Below are positions 47,445 through 59,200 of a stretch of DNA of 64,000 nt, piece after piece. Source of the stretch: Blumeriella jaapii (lineage: Eukaryota; Ascomycota; Leotiomycetes; Helotiales; Drepanopezizaceae). Numbering within the stretch: the first letter of the stretch is position 1; each line of letters starts with the position of its first letter. The translations under genes and the position numbers were made by a program. Below the pieces are notes generated by a model. It ran no database searches. It was not told where the DNA came from and worked only from the letters and a program-made list of their open reading frames with translations. The DNA is taken from assembly GCA_009599575.1 (NCBI GenBank), contig VWND01000083.1, positions 1-64,000 of the forward strand, in the 5' to 3' direction.

Positions 47445-50400
47445 TTTTTAATTAACAAACCTATCGATATTATATCGTTTCCTAAGCAAAGCGTTGCTAA
47501 ACCTAACAAACTTATTCTTAATTTATTTTAAAACGAAACTATTATACGCAATCTTTCCGAATTTAAATAAGCATATAATACCGCTATTTCAGATTAACAA
47601 ACAGCTTTCGTAAAAACATTTATAAAACAATTCGATATAATAACTGAAAACGTTAACGAATTTTTATTCGATTACGAAAGCTTTGTTAAAACTAAATTCG
47701 TTCGCAAAAGCTTTAATTACGACAAATTTTTGCTAAACTACGATAACGCTTTAAAAACCTTCGCCGAAGCGCAAAAAAAGCTCGAAATAATAAAAAAAAA
47801 ATAATAAACCGAATATTGCGCTTTTTGTTAAATCAACGAAAAAAGAATATTTAAAAATACGTTTTTAACAAAATCACCGATATTATTCCATTTCGGCATT
47901 TCGCTCGCTTTTTCGAAACTATTACTTTTATTAAAAAAAAAGTCTGAATATTAAACGCTTATATTTTTAAAGCGCAAGCTCTAAAAACCAATAACCCAAA
48001 AGCTCGCAAATTCATAAGTCTTTTTACAACTGTTTGCAAACTGGTCGACGACGTTATGCAATCGCTAAAAAAAATTTTAGTCGGCTGCGAAATTTTAAAT
48101 CTGATTTTTTTTTAAAATAAAAAATTAAACGTCGCTAAATACAGCATTTTTATACCGAACGAAAAAAACGACGCTATTCCGACATTTTAAATCTACGACG
48201 ACGAAAAAAACGAAAAAGCTAATATTATTTTCGTTTAATTCGAAAAAACATACGTAATAATAATTAATATTTTTAAAATAGCTAAAACAATTCGGCGACT
48301 TTTATTTCTAACAATCGAAAACGAATCCGAAAACGAAACCAAAAGCGTAATAACAAATAACCGCTTATTCGAATACAAAAAACCTATTATACTTATAAAA
48401 ACGATTTAAAAAAAAATAAAAACAAAAAACGTAAAAAAGCGCGCCGATATTTCCGAAATCTTTTCTATTCGGAAAAAAAAACCATTCACGTCGCTAGCAA
48501 AAAAGGCACCGCGAATAAAAACAGCCGGAAATCGACGCCGAATTATAAACTTTAAATTAATTAATAAAAAACACGACGATTTTACGAAATCAAACTTAAA
48601 AAACGCCGGCACCGCGAAAAAAAAAAACTTAAACGACCTTAAATCTGACTTTTCGAAATTAAATACGTAAATATTAAAAACGCTTGCTGCGTTTAAAAAC
48701 GTCGTACTACTACCGCTAATATTTTAAATTTTAATAAAAGCATTTAAAATCTCGATTATTATACGATTCGATCGAAAAAACCTAAAAAAAAATATCGAAA
48801 TTATCGCGAAAAAAATTATATAAAAAACATAAAATCAGATTATTTTATTTAAAACTTTCGCTTTCGACGACGAAACGATTTAAAAGTTTTATTTCGATAT
48901 TTTTATATAAAAACCAAATAAACCCGTCAGCTTTTTCCCTTTTGCTTCGAACGAAAACTAAACCAAACCTTTTTCGAAAAATTGCAAATATAATACGCCG
49001 AAATAAATAAAAAAACTTTTGAAAACGATAACCCGTTTTTATTCAAGCTTTTCTTCGCTAAAAAACTCCGATTTTTTAATTTCGTTTTTACGAATAATAT
49101 TAACATTAAAAAAAACGGCAATTTTTGCTATTTTTACGTACGTTATTACGCGGCGTACTACGATTTAATTATAAAAGAAATTAACGTTATCGATTTCGCT
49201 AATCGATTCGCTATTATTAAAAATTCGAATTACGATATATTCGAAATTAATTTTAATAACCAATTTATATTCCGACGAAAAACTGCGAAAACTATTTAAA
49301 CACGTGCTAAAACTTATCTAAAATACGCAAATTTCAAAGCAGACCCTAAAATACTTAACGCGACCATAAAATTCGACTGAAACGTAAAAAAGTAAAAGCA
49401 ACGAATATTTTTAAAAGCCGATTTTTTTAGCTTTTCGACCGAAAATATATTTTAAAATCTATTTAAATTAAGCTGCGAATTCGTTAATTACATAAAATTT
49501 TATAACGAAAAAAACAAGCTACTATTGTATTTTATAAAAAAAAAAATAGCTATATACAAACATTATTTCCGACTGATTAAAACCCAAAAAGCGCTTACAG
49601 CTTTTTTCGCCAATATATTTTATAATTTCGCTTAATAAGCTTTTAAAATGCATTCCGGCTTTTATCTCGCTGCTTTAATTATTCGAAACTCCGAAAACTG
49701 CCGCTTCGTAGCTTATTTTAACGTTCCGATCGCTTTAAATCTCGCTGATTCCGACCGTATTATAATCATAAAATTCGATATCGCCGATTTTTAAAAAAAA
49801 AAAAAAATCGAAAATTTTATCGACGCTATTTTCGATTACTACGTTCTGTCTGCTTTCGCATACAATTCGAAAATAATCGAAGCTTATCTGCAATTATATT
49901 ACAACGCTAAACTGATTAAAACCACTCAGAAAAGCCTAGCTTTCTCGTATTTTAGCGCGTTTAAAATAATAGCTTCGGCTATTTCATCGGATTACAAAAT
50001 CGAAAACTACGAAATAAAAAATAAAATAATTTTTATTAGCTTTTCGACTAAGCAAAAAGTTTTCGTCAAATTTAAAACCTAAAAAACCGACAACGCGATG
50101 CTAATTTATTCGAACAATTATACGGCGCAAAAATACAAAAATTATTTCGAAAATAATAATCCGATAAGCAATTTAATATTGTTTATACTACGGCGAAAGC
50201 AATTATAGCATTTTCGATAATTTCGACTGTAAACGACTACTTCCGAACCATTTCGTAAAATAGTTTTTTTTACAGGCTTCGAAGCCTTTTCAAAAGCATT
50301 CGTCGGTAAATAATCGTAATCCGACCTATTAGTTTTACGCAAAGCAAAAGCGTTAATCGGTTTTAATCACGACGAACTAATCGATTATTTCTACGATTTT

Positions 50401-50690
50401 AATACAAAACTTTTTAACGTCTTTTGCAAAGCGTAAAACCACGTTAAAAATTAAAATTTATTATTTACGAAAAAAAATCGTAAAAAGCATTCGTCGCAGC
50501 GACGTCTAATAATATCATCGACGAAAAAACTATTAAAACGTTCGTAAATCTAAACGACATTTCGATTGACATTTTATCGAGCCACTTTTTAAAAAAGCAA
50601 AATAAACAAAATAATTCAAACGATAAGCGAAACGCTATTTCTCCGCAAAAGCCAACAGCAAAAAAACTAAAAACGAATTAAAAAAATCGA
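47445..50690 (+). pseudogene. A5 ORF2: long extra coding region, function unknown
   Basis: About 1,080 codons after pol, present in A0, A2, A3, A4 and A5 and absent from ordinary Gypsy elements. RIP stops are mostly TAA, and there are frame changes near 47840 and 48830-49000. Readable pieces: FLFDYESFVKTKFVRKSFNY (near 47665), FTTVCKLVDDVMQSLKKILV (near 48020), IFIPNEKNDAIPTF (near 48150), an m33-encoded FTSLAKKAPRI (48484), INVIDFANRFAIIKNSNYD (near 49185), KALIGFNHDELIDYFYDFN (near 50345), and a Lys/Asn/Gln-rich C-terminus with KKQNKQNNSNDKRNAISPQK. No known domain is recognised. It might be an accessory or structural protein. Confidence 0.6.
48484..48516. repeat. m33 mini-element (A5 ORF2 site)
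   Basis: 33 bp, ATTCACGTCGCTAGC to GGCACCGCGAAT. It encodes FTSLAKKAPRI on the plus strand. Confidence 0.82.
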
Positions 50691-50828
50691 AAAAATATAA
50701 GGCTAAAAAGTTCGGTTTTTAATTAATTGGTTTTTAAACCATATAAAATAAATTAAATTATATTTATTAAAATTATATTTTTTTTTGATCGTAATTAAAA
50801 ACGATTATATATATTATTTAAAATAAAA

Positions 50829-51095
50829 TATAAAACGGTAATATCTTATATTAATAAAAATTAATAGTTTTAGCTATAATCGAAGCATAAATCCCTCCGA
50901 GACCTCCTGCCACTGACTACCTTCAACAGGTATAAAAGCAAAGCACCCTTTTAAATAATACCATAAGCACGCAATTCAATTTATACCTTCACTTATTCTT
51001 TTTTTTCTTTCTTTACTCTCTTCTAGGAATTCCCTAGGCTATCTTACCCACCGACATATGGCCGTATCAATCTGGTTTTCCTACCTACTTTTATA
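50829..51095 (+). repeat. A5 3' LTR (267 bp)
   Basis: Starts tataaaacggtaata (RIP form of TGTAAAACGGTGATA) and ends ctacttttata. It is followed by the target duplication ttac and the resumed A4 sequence. Confidence 0.94.
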
Positions 51096-51900
51096 TTACT
51101 TCGTTTTTTTCGAACCAATCGTTTATTTTTCCGGAAATATTTTTACCGAATTCGCCAAGATTTACAAATCGTATTTTATCAGCTTTATATTTATAAAAAA
51201 TGCTAATATTAATACAAAAAGGTAAAATATATAAATCGGATTTATTTAATACGAAAACGAAATCTTCGGAACTTTTATTCCCGAATTAATAATTAAAAAT
51301 ATTAATATTAGCCAATTTTATTCGCGGTGCTATTTCGATTAGCGACGTAAATGCTTTTAGCCGAATATTTTCCAGGTTTTATTATAGCCTAACGTCTATC
51401 CTAAAACCAAAGCCGGCTATTCGTTTTTTAATAAAACGTCGATTAAAAAGACTTTGTCGCCGGCGATAATAATTTGACCCTGAAAAAATCGGTTCCAATT
51501 CCAGAAAAAAGCTTTTATTTAATCGTTTTCGGTGTATTTAAAATTGACGAAGCTTTCCAAGATTTAAAACATTTTAAAAATAATAAAATAAAAGCATTTT
51601 TTTATTATTAAAAAGTTTTTATAAATAATAATATTTTTAACGTCGACTTTTATATTTCGTATAATTTTATTAAACTCAATCGTATTTTTATTAACGATAG
51701 TATAAATTATTTGTTTGTCGGTAATAATCGGGATACTATTGGCTTCGGCTGTTTTTTGGTTTATGCAATTAACTTCGGCTTTATTATCGAATAAAGCGAA
51801 AGCGATCGTATTTTTTTCAAGCATTATTTTTATTTTTAATGCTTTTATAGCCGTATAAAAACAGTTTCGTCGTTTTGACTTTTAGGTTTTTATAATAAGA
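51096..51900 (-). pseudogene. pol: A4 protease and linker remnant
   Basis: Minus-strand continuation of A4 pol beyond A5. The open stretch 51564-51824 reads IAFALFDNKAEVNCINQKTA (protease active-site region, DSGAE changed to DNKAE), then IIIYKNFLIIKKCF. It contains m33 at 51320-51352 in the linker towards RT. Confidence 0.75.
51320..51352. repeat. m33 mini-element (A4 PR-RT site)
   Basis: 33 bp, ATTCGCGGTGCT, centre atttcgatt, right arm AGCGACGTAAAT. Confidence 0.82.
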
Positions 51901-53930
51901 ATTAAAAAGCTGATTTTTTCCGAAAATTTCTTTTTATTAGCTAAATTAATTACGGTGTTGTAAATTTCTTTCTGGTTTTTTTTCAATTTAAAATCGTTTT
52001 TTTTTCGGGTGATTTCAATTTTTTCGTTCTTTTTTAATACAAGAATTTGTTTATTAATAATTTTATCGAATCTTTCTTTTATGCTAAATAAATCGCTGAA
52101 TTTCAATTTAATCTTTTGTTCTATGATTTTTTTAATAGCTTTATCGACGGCTTCGGAGCTAATATATTTATCGATCTATTTTTCGTTTCGCATTAATAAT
52201 GGGCGTTTAAAAGCTGGTATTTTCTGAATAATTTAAACCGGAATGTCGGTATCGATATTTTTTATATCGTCGTTAATTTCTTCTATTGTAAGCGTTTTTT
52301 TAATAGTTTTATCGGTTTTTTTTCGAATTTCAAAATCTTTCTTCTTTTCGATTTTAACGTTTTTTTTTATACCAATCGGTTTGACGAATAAAACAGAAGC
52401 ATTTTGCTTTTTTATAATTCGCTGGCTTAATTATGCAGCCATAATATTTACAAATGCGATATTTGCATTAGCAATATATATATTTGTCCTTTATCCATAC
52501 ATTTAAATTTTATTTACATTTAAAATAAAAGTTTTCTTTTTGATTAATACGCTTTTTGGAATATTTTCTTTTTTATTAGTAAAAATCGTTTTCGCATTCT
52601 TTTTGTTTTTCAAGCAATCGTTCCATTCCGTATTTTTTATTTTTAAGCGAATAGTATTTAATCAGCTTTGATTTTCAGCTTTATTAAAAAAGTTTATTCC
52701 TGCTTCCGTCGGTCCGAAGCAAATCGCTTTATATTTATTAATATAACAGATATTATTATTTATACAAAAATTAAACGCTTTGCATTTAAAACGAATATAA
52801 GATTTCTCGCAGTAAATTTCTTTGTTATTACAGAATTTATATTTAGAACCACGAAACCTGTTTTAATAATTACTTTTACTATTTTAATAGCCGCGATTCT
52901 GATTCCCGCGTTGGTTTTTTTTTTTTTTTTAATAATCGTTATTATAATTAATATTTCGCTAATTCTGATCGCTAATACGAAAAAGTTGCTATTAGGCAGC
53001 TATTATTTCTACGGTGGTTTAGCGAAGCTGATCGCTTCGCGCATTTTAAAAAAAGTAGTTATTATAAAAGCTATTTTAATTATTTTTATTATCCGAGTTA
53101 ACGTAAAAAAGTTTTTTTTGCTATTATATAAAACTTTCGATTTTATTTTAAAATTTTTAAATTTTAATATCGGTAAATTTTAATACGAAAATTTCGATAT
53201 TTTTATTAAGCTTTTCCAAGCCTGTAAATTTTGCAAAACGATTAAATAATATAATAACTGGCTGTTTTTTAGCGATTTCGGTAATTCTTAATAACTGAAC
53301 ATATTTCTGCACTAGAGCTTCCACGTTTTTTTTATAAATAAGAAAAAGAAATTTCTTTTGATTTATGGCTTTAATAATACGTTCGTTTTAATTTTGCTTA
53401 AAAACGAATTTCACAAATTTAAAATACTAATCGAAGATTTCAAAATCTTATTTATCAACCTTAAAATGCTTAATAATTTTATTGCGAATGCTAGTTGAAA
53501 AGCCAAGTAAAAACAATTTTTTTTGCTTAACTTCGCTTAAAACTTTTTTATTAACGAAAACGTTAAAAACCTTCGTATAAATACGATAATAAGCTTTGAA
53601 TTTTTTGATTTAACGGGTTGTTATAACAAACTATTTAAAAAAAGCGATAGTATCGCGGATTTGCTAGCGATCGTAGTTTCGAAATTCCGATTTCAAAGCT
53701 TTAATTAGCTTACGCTAATTTCGAGCCTTAATAGCTTTTCATTTATTTATCGATTTAATAATATCCTTAATAATTGGGTTATAATAGCGAAAAAGTTTAT
53801 CGAACATTTCAGTTTCAAAAACTTCGAAATTTTTATAGGTTTTTTTATATTTTTCGATAAAATCGGTAATATTGGCGCCATTAAATAAAAATGTACCAAA
53901 AGAGCCAGAAAAAGGCATGCGGCTTCGCAT
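51901..53930 (-). pseudogene. gag: A4 gag remnant
   Basis: Gag of A4, starting at 53930 with MRSRMPFSGSFGTFLFNGAN and an open stretch to 53739 ending IKDIIKSINK. It continues minus strand with stops. The long hydrophobic plus-strand frames here (for example 52668-53183) are antisense shadows of the Lys-rich gag. Confidence 0.78.
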
Positions 53931-54189
53931 AAAAAAACGAAAAGCGTCGTTATCTATAATATTAGCGAAAATATTGGTGGGGTTTGAATTAAATAAATAA
54001 GTGTTTTCTGAAGTTATAAATTAAAGGTTTTTAATATAAAAAAAATCGTTTTTAATAAAAAAGCTATTAAAAAAGTTTTTGTGTTTTTTAAAGAAATTAA
54101 ATAAAATAAAATTGCGTCCAAATATTTAAATAATATATTAAAAAATTTGTTTTTTAGTAAATTAACTGAATTAATATAATATTGCTATA

Positions 54190-54485
54190 TAATCTACGGT
54201 TTCGATATTCCGTGGCTCAGGCTAATACACGTACAGCCATTTTCTTATTACTTTTAATAAAAAGCCGCAAATTGTAATTGCCACAATTATAAAGCGTAAA
54301 ATCAAAAGGTTAAGTTCTCGCCAAGCGTTTAACTAAAAGAAATTTAATTCAAAAGGGCCGAGCGCAGCGGTCGAAACGTATAAACCAATATTCGATTTAT
54401 TATTCTTAAACAAAAAAGCGACTTTCGAACTTTGAATTTCGCACGGTTCAGAATTGCCTAATCGTAATTTCAAACGTTTCTGAAA
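54190..54485 (-). pseudogene. A4 leader ORF remnant
   Basis: Minus-strand copy of the leader ORF. It reads KLRLGNSEPCEIQSSKVAFL, then STAALGPFELNFF, a TAG, LNAWRELN, the hydrophobic LILRFIIVAITICGFLLKVI, and after a second TAG PEPRNIETVDY. Only those two stops interrupt it, both explainable by RIP. The frame agrees with the open A3 copy. Confidence 0.5.
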
Positions 54486-54711
54486 TATATTGCATTTTTA
54501 TAATCTAATAACTATGCGCAAAATAAAAAAAGCTATTAAAAGTGTTTTATATAATGTAATTGCGAATAATATTATATAAAAAGTCTTTTAAGCCGTAATA
54601 GCGAAATATCGAAATCGATTTTAATTATAAATTTAAAAAATGCATCGGCGAATATATAAAAACGAAACACCGAAGTTTGAATTTTTGCGTAAATTATTAA
54701 ATGTAAAAGTA

Positions 54712-54968
54712 AATAGGAAAATCAGACTAATTCGGCCATATATCGGTAGGTAAAATAATCTAGGAAATTTTTAAAAAAAACTGAAAAAAAAAAAAAAAAA
54801 AAAAATAAAAGTATAAATTAAACTGCGTGCCTATAATACTATCTAAAGGAATGCTTTGCTCTTATATCTGTTGAAAATAGTCAGTGGCAGAGGGTCTCGG
54901 AAGGGTCCATGCCTCAATTATAGCTAAAACTACCAACTCCTATTAATACAAAGTATCACCGTTTTACA
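54712..54968 (-). repeat. A4 5' LTR (257 bp)
   Basis: Starts tgtaaaagtaaatagg and ends ccgttttaca. It is slightly shortened by changes in a poly-A stretch. The target duplication ttag follows (54969-54972). Confidence 0.92.
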
Positions 54969-54972
54969 TTAG

Positions 54973-56190
54973 CGGCTTTAAAAAATACGTGTTCGAAGTT
55001 TTTGTACTTCGGAGAAAAAAATTCGAAGAAAAGTTTATTCGAAATTAATTTTGCTAAGCTGGTTGAAAAAGTCGAAATCGATATTTCGTTCGTTTTAAAA
55101 CGTTCGAAAAAACTATAAGATTAAATTTTAAAAAAAATATTATACGTAAAATCGTTTAATATTTTGTCGATTTCGTACAGAAAAATTAAAAACATTTTAA
55201 TTGCTTTTTTTCTGAAAATCAGCTTGAAAGCGTATGTAATAATTTGGCAGATAGAAATTGGGTAAGCAGTAAATTAAAAAACTCGTTTTCGAACTGATCG
55301 TTTGAGAAATTCAAAAGGTGGTTGCTTATTTGAACTATCGATTATATTAAGCTGAAAGGCTATCGCGGCGAGAGCCTTTTTTCGGTTTTTGATGTAATTG
55401 TTTTTCGTAGAACGAAAAAGCTGTTTTGACGAAGAAAAAAGAAAAAAAGAAGAAAAAAAAATAATAAAAAAGGGATCGTCAGCCTGGGAAGGTGGTGGTG
55501 TGATTTCTTGTATTATTCCACTGGCGTCGCTATCGAAATTAGCACCGCGAATGAAATTCGACTTTTTCGCGCTTCGCATAGCGTCGTAAATTTGCTATAA
55601 TTGGTCAAAGTTTTTGTCACGTCTTACAGCGTCGTTTTAATGGCGAAATTGAATTTTTCGGAGGTGCAAATAAAAGACTTTAATACAACGAGCGTAAAAG
55701 GCTATAAGGGGGTAAAACTTCGGCTAATAAAGCTTGCGTTTATTACAGTTTAATAAAATTTGATATTCGGCCAACCAAGCTTTTTTTAAAATCATATTAT
55801 AATTTCCGAGGTTAATAATTAAAAAAAAAGTAAACGATTGTATTCGATTGTTAATAATAAAATTGAAAAGCGTAAAATATATAATTAAATAGCTACGAGC
55901 TTTATTATACTTTTTTACAGAAAAAAAAGCCGGGAAAAATTAAATTAAAAGTTTAAAAAAAAAAAAAAAAGGATTTGATTAACGCCGAATCGATTAACGC
56001 ATAACCGTTCGTTTTAAAGTCGGCGAGCGCTTTTATTTTATACGAAAAGCCATTTTTAATAAGTGTAACGGGAATTATTAATAAATCGTTATTAAAAAGT
56101 TTTCGAACGTTAAAATAACGTATATCGCGCAATACGCTTAAAAAAAAGGCTTTGCTTAGGCTTAAGCGTTTTTTCGACTGGCGGGAAAGC
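54973..56190 (-). pseudogene. pol: B1 protease, linker and RT N-terminal remnant
   Basis: Minus-strand coding part of B1. The open stretch 55274-55579 reads MRSAKKSNFIRGANFDSDAS (including the m33-encoded IRGANFDSDA), then ITPPPSQADDPFF, a proline-rich linker. Upstream in reading direction (55986-56046) is ALADFKTNGYALIDSA, the aspartic protease active-site region where DSGA became DFKT by RIP-type changes. The RT N-terminus follows downstream towards 54973. Confidence 0.78.
55520..55552. repeat. m33 mini-element (B1 PR-RT linker)
   Basis: 33 bp in a different retroelement family: GGCGTCGCTATCG to AGCACCGCGAAT on the plus strand. The B1 coding strand reads IRGANFDSDAS through it, that is, the opposite orientation relative to coding compared with family A. 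Confidence 0.8.
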
Positions 56191-56560
56191 TGTCAGGAAC
56201 CAACATCACGTGTATGAGTCAGGTGATCCGCCAAAACCCTCTGCCTTCTACCAACCCTCGAATAATACTTTCTGCGGATAGGCCGTAAGGGCCGGATAGT
56301 ATTATAAGGGCTGGAAATAATATTTAAATAAAACATTTTATAAGAATGATTGCTAAAAAACCAGTTATTAAGATTATATTAAAAAAAATTAAAAAAAGGT
56401 CGGAATAAGGGCTGGAAAGCATACTAAATAAAATTCGCTTGGTTTCCTGGGAAATACTTTTTTCGAAGGCTTTACCTTTCCTTTTGTATTTATATACGCT
56501 TTTTACTAAAAATATAAAAAGTAAAAATTAATCTGACTATTAACCCAATTTTATCTAAGT
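56191..56560 (+). repeat. D1 putative LTR or terminal region
   Basis: Starts TGTCAG at the break with B1. It contains purine-rich direct repeats (aagggccggatagtattataagggctgg and, 130 bp on, ggaataagggctggaaagcata) and an AT-rich TATA-like tatttatatacg (56488-56499). There is no second copy in the window, so the LTR nature is unproven; the right end is a guess. Confidence 0.35.
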
Positions 56561-56576
56561 TTTATTATTTAAACTA

Positions 56577-56778
56577 ATGTTTTCTTGCTTTTCAATTTTT
56601 ACATTTTAATTTTTTTATTTACCGGAACGGCAATTCGATATTACTAAAACAATTTTTTATTATATTATTATATTTATATCGTTATTATCGATATTATAAC
56701 TTTTCGCATTCAGAAAACAAACACTTCCAGCTATTTAAAAAGACCTAGCATTTTCGGCTGTTTAAAAAAACCTCGTAC
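56577..56778 (+). pseudogene. D1 coding region, N-terminal part
   Basis: A frame from ATG at 56577: MFSCFSIFTF, a stop where Gln is expected, FFYLPERQFDITKTIFYYII, and later SAVQKNLV-like residues with TAA for Gln. It is interrupted by B2 at 56778 and continues in exactly the same phase from 63195. Product not recognised. Confidence 0.5.
56774..56778. repeat. B2 target site duplication, left (cgtac)
   Basis: cgtac immediately before the B2 LTR, repeated exactly at 63190-63194. Confidence 0.93.
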
Positions 56779-57048
56779 TGTGACGATCTAATCAGTCGAA
56801 GGGCTGGGAAATCAGTCAACTGGTCGCCTTGTTCATATGGTATAAGAAAACGAGCCTTTGGTTTTGTAACAAAGATATTTACTTAGAATTAACAACTGCA
56901 AAAGGCAGAAGTTGCTAAAAGAAAAAAGTCTTATATATATAAATAATTTCCACAATTGATAGAAAGATCCACTAAAAAACCAGGGAGCTTGCAGCTATAC
57001 GTAGTTGCTGGAATAACACGCGAAGTGATAAAAAAATAAATCGTTACA
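56779..57048 (-). repeat. B2 3' LTR (270 bp)
   Basis: Starts tgtgacgatctaatcag and ends aatcgttaca. It pairs with 62920-63189; the TGTGACGAT/ATCGTCACA inverted ends are 9 bp. Confidence 0.94.
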
Positions 57049-57062
57049 CTACCCCCCCGTCC
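57049..57062 (-). promoter_or_regulatory. B2 polypurine tract
   Basis: ctacccccccgtcc, which on the coding strand reads GGACGGGGGGGTAG directly before the 3' LTR. This is the expected plus-strand primer position, and it is unusually intact. In B1 the same place has become attatttttccgtcc. Confidence 0.75.
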
Positions 57063-58700
57063 GAAAAAAGCGCGCCCTCGAGCTTTTATCCATTAGTACG
57101 TCGCTATCTAAATAATCGTACGAATTCAAATCTTCGGAATACGCCTTTAGCCAGTCTATAAGTTTTGCAAAAGAACCGGGAAGCTTTTTATGCGCCAAAT
57201 GAAAATCGCGCATTTTTAAAAAAGTATATATAAAGTTAAACGCGAGGTACCACGTAAGATTTTTATTTAAGCTTATTTAAAAAGCTTTATATTAAAAAGT
57301 TTTCCGTTGCACTCGATAAGCGATTAATTCTTCGACTTCGTATTTAAGCTTATTAATTATATTAATAGGTTCAAAGATTGAATTAATCTGATTTGAAAGC
57401 GCGTCGTTAGCTGTTTTACGCAGTCGATTAGCGTGGAAAACTGAATGTACGTTTATAATACTAAAAAGATTTAGCTTAAAAACGTTATCGAAAATTTTGG
57501 CTATAATTTTAAAAAGGTCGTTTATAAAATTATCGAGTTTGCGAAAAGGCCGGAAGGTCGGAAATGAACGTATATCGAACCATACGTAATCGCCAACGTT
57601 AAAATCGATCGCGCGGCGAAACTTATTCGCATTTTTTTTATTTTATTATAAGCTTATTAAAAATACGATTTGGCGAAGTTTTAAACGTCGTAATAGCGGC
57701 GAGCGTACGCACGAGCTTCGTTTGCGTTTAATTTATATAAAAGGTTGAAAAAAAAAAATATCGAGCTTTCAATTTCAATTAGTATAAGAAGTATAACCGT
57801 ATACAATTTTAAAAGATAAAAAGCCATCTAGACTCTCGTAAAAAAGGACTATTTAAGCGAAATCCATTATTAAAAGAAATTCGCTCCAATCGTTTTGATA
57901 GAAATTTACGAAAAGTCGAAAGCGTTTTTACAAATATTAGTTATAAATTTCGGTTTGACCGTCGGTTTTAAAATAAGCGGCTATCGAAAGCTTTAATTGC
58001 GTATCGAGTATTTTGTTTAATTTAAACCAGAAAGTAAATTAATATTAAAAGCCACGATCGCTAATAATATTTTTTAAAAGGCCAAAATACTTATATACGT
58101 GAAATATATATAATTTAGCGAAGCTTCGAGCGTCGATATTTTTATAACAAAAGATCGAAATGGCTTATTTAAAAAAACGATTTATTATTACGAACACGTT
58201 GTCGTAACCGTATTTGTTTTTGTTAAAATTGCAAAAATCCATTATAACGTGCTTCCAAAAATGGTTAAAAATAAAAAAAGGCTGAAAAAAGCCGGAGCGT
58301 TTATTTTTTAAAATAAAACTTTTTCGATAAGCGTAGCAATTGCGATAATATTGTTTTACAAAAGCTGTTATACCTCGTTAATAATATTAATTCGAAAGCA
58401 ATTGCGTAGTTTTGCGAACGCTAAAATAAACGGTAAAAATTTGATCGTGCACTTTTTGTACGAAAATCAAACGAAAATAATCGACGTCTGGTATTATTAA
58501 GCGACCGTGATATAACAGCAAGTCGCGTTTAAATATATACGAAAACGGAGTATTATTAGCGTCGTTTCCTTTCGTAGCGTTCGTACAGCTTTTTTTCGAA
58601 AAGTTATTAAGCTGCTAGCTGTGCGATTAGCGTAAAAAAGCTAATCAACGATACGAAATGCGAAAGAAAAATCAGCTATTTCAACGATAAAAACAGCTGT
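57063..58700 (-). pseudogene. pol: B2 integrase with chromodomain
   Basis: Minus-strand integrase and chromodomain, homologous along its length to B1 29282-30950. The C-terminal region (57063-57560) corresponds to the chromodomain and a tail; next is the HPVFHV-type motif and GPF/Y module (about 57400-57560). The catalytic core and zinc-binding region lie at about 57700-58480. Many stops and D-to-N or E-to-K changes. Confidence 0.78.
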
Positions 58701-59200
58701 TTCGAAAACCGTGAAAAATCGAAGTTTTTTAATTAAAAAGCGGTGATCGATTTGATTTATTCGGAAAAAAGTTTGCAAGCGCTAGGTGCGTTTAAAAAAG
58801 TTTTGGCGGTCGAATTCGCTCGTACGACGTGTTAATGCGTTAATCAAAAAGTTGTATTTATCTGGTTTATACGTAATAAAAAAGTTGTAGTCGGCGAAAA
58901 GCTCGGCTCAGCGTATTTATCGAACGTTTAAAAGTTTAAAAATTATAAAATATTTCAAAGTTTTATAATTAGTAATAATTTTGATTTGATAAATTAAACT
59001 AGCTAATTTAATACGAAAATTGTCTAAAAATCTTACGATTGCGAATATCTTTTTATCGTATACGACGTAATTCAGCTTTGCGAAAGCTATAATTTTGCTA
59101 AAATAAGCGATTAAAAGCCAATCGTTGCTATAAAATTGCGAAAGCATAAAAGCTATTACGCCGTCGGAAGCGTTAGTTTTTAATATACAAAAAAGGTTTT
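58701..59200 (-). pseudogene. pol: B2 RNase H remnant
   Basis: The open stretch 58917-59147 reads NDWLLIAYFSKIIAFAKLNY, then YDKKIFAIVRFLDNFRIKL and IITNYKTLKYFIIFK. The family patterns are 'H.IAY.S.KL..AE.NY...D.E..A...' and 'TDHK.L.YF'; Asp is now Asn in the latter (ITNYKT), a RIP change at a catalytic residue. Confidence 0.85.

Larger units (their letters stand above)
39816..51095 (+). mobile_element. A5: complete family A Gypsy element (reference copy)
   Basis: The only uninterrupted family A element, 11,280 bp, plus strand, inserted between protease and RT of A4. The LTRs are 267 bp each (39816-40082 and 50829-51095) and the target duplication is ttac. Order: 5' LTR, leader with small ORF, gag, protease, RT, RNase H, integrase, AT-rich spacer, ORF2, 3' LTR. 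It is longer than typical Gypsy elements (5-7 kb) mainly because of ORF2. It is the latest family A insertion here but still full of RIP stops. Confidence 0.95.
32383..54968 (-). mobile_element. A4: complete family A Gypsy element, interrupted by A5
   Basis: Full-length family A element in reverse orientation, LTRs 32383-32649 and 54712-54968, inserted in B1 RT with target duplication ttag on both sides. It is split between protease and RT by A5 (39816-51095). Subtracting A5 leaves about 11.3 kb. Components in reading order: leader ORF, gag, protease (right part); RT, RNase H, integrase, spacer, ORF2 (left part). Confidence 0.93.
54969..56190 (-). mobile_element. B1: second segment (RT N-terminus, linker, protease)
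   Basis: B1 resumes after A4 with ttagcggctttaaaaaatacg, matching B2 from 60137. It ends at 56190 (gcgggaaagc), where D1 begins; B2 continues there without a break (near 61340). Its gag and 5' LTR are not in the window. Confidence 0.85.
56191..56778 (+). mobile_element. D1: unidentified element, left segment
   Basis: Begins with tgtcaggaaccaacatcacgtg, where homology of B1 to B2 stops. The first 350 bp or so are GC-richer and look regulatory. A reading frame starts at 56577. The segment ends at 56778 with cgtac, which is duplicated at 63190-63194 on the other side of B2. The family is not recognised; an LTR retrotransposon is possible from the TG start and layout. Confidence 0.6.

Noticed and set aside
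52668..53183. The 171-codon Phe/Ile-rich open frame on the plus strand (also 24015-24443 and 23599-23856) as a membrane protein
   Set aside because: It is antisense to family A gag. Lys/Asn-rich coding DNA read backwards gives Phe/Ile/Leu-rich frames, and RIP on the coding strand leaves the other strand with few stops.
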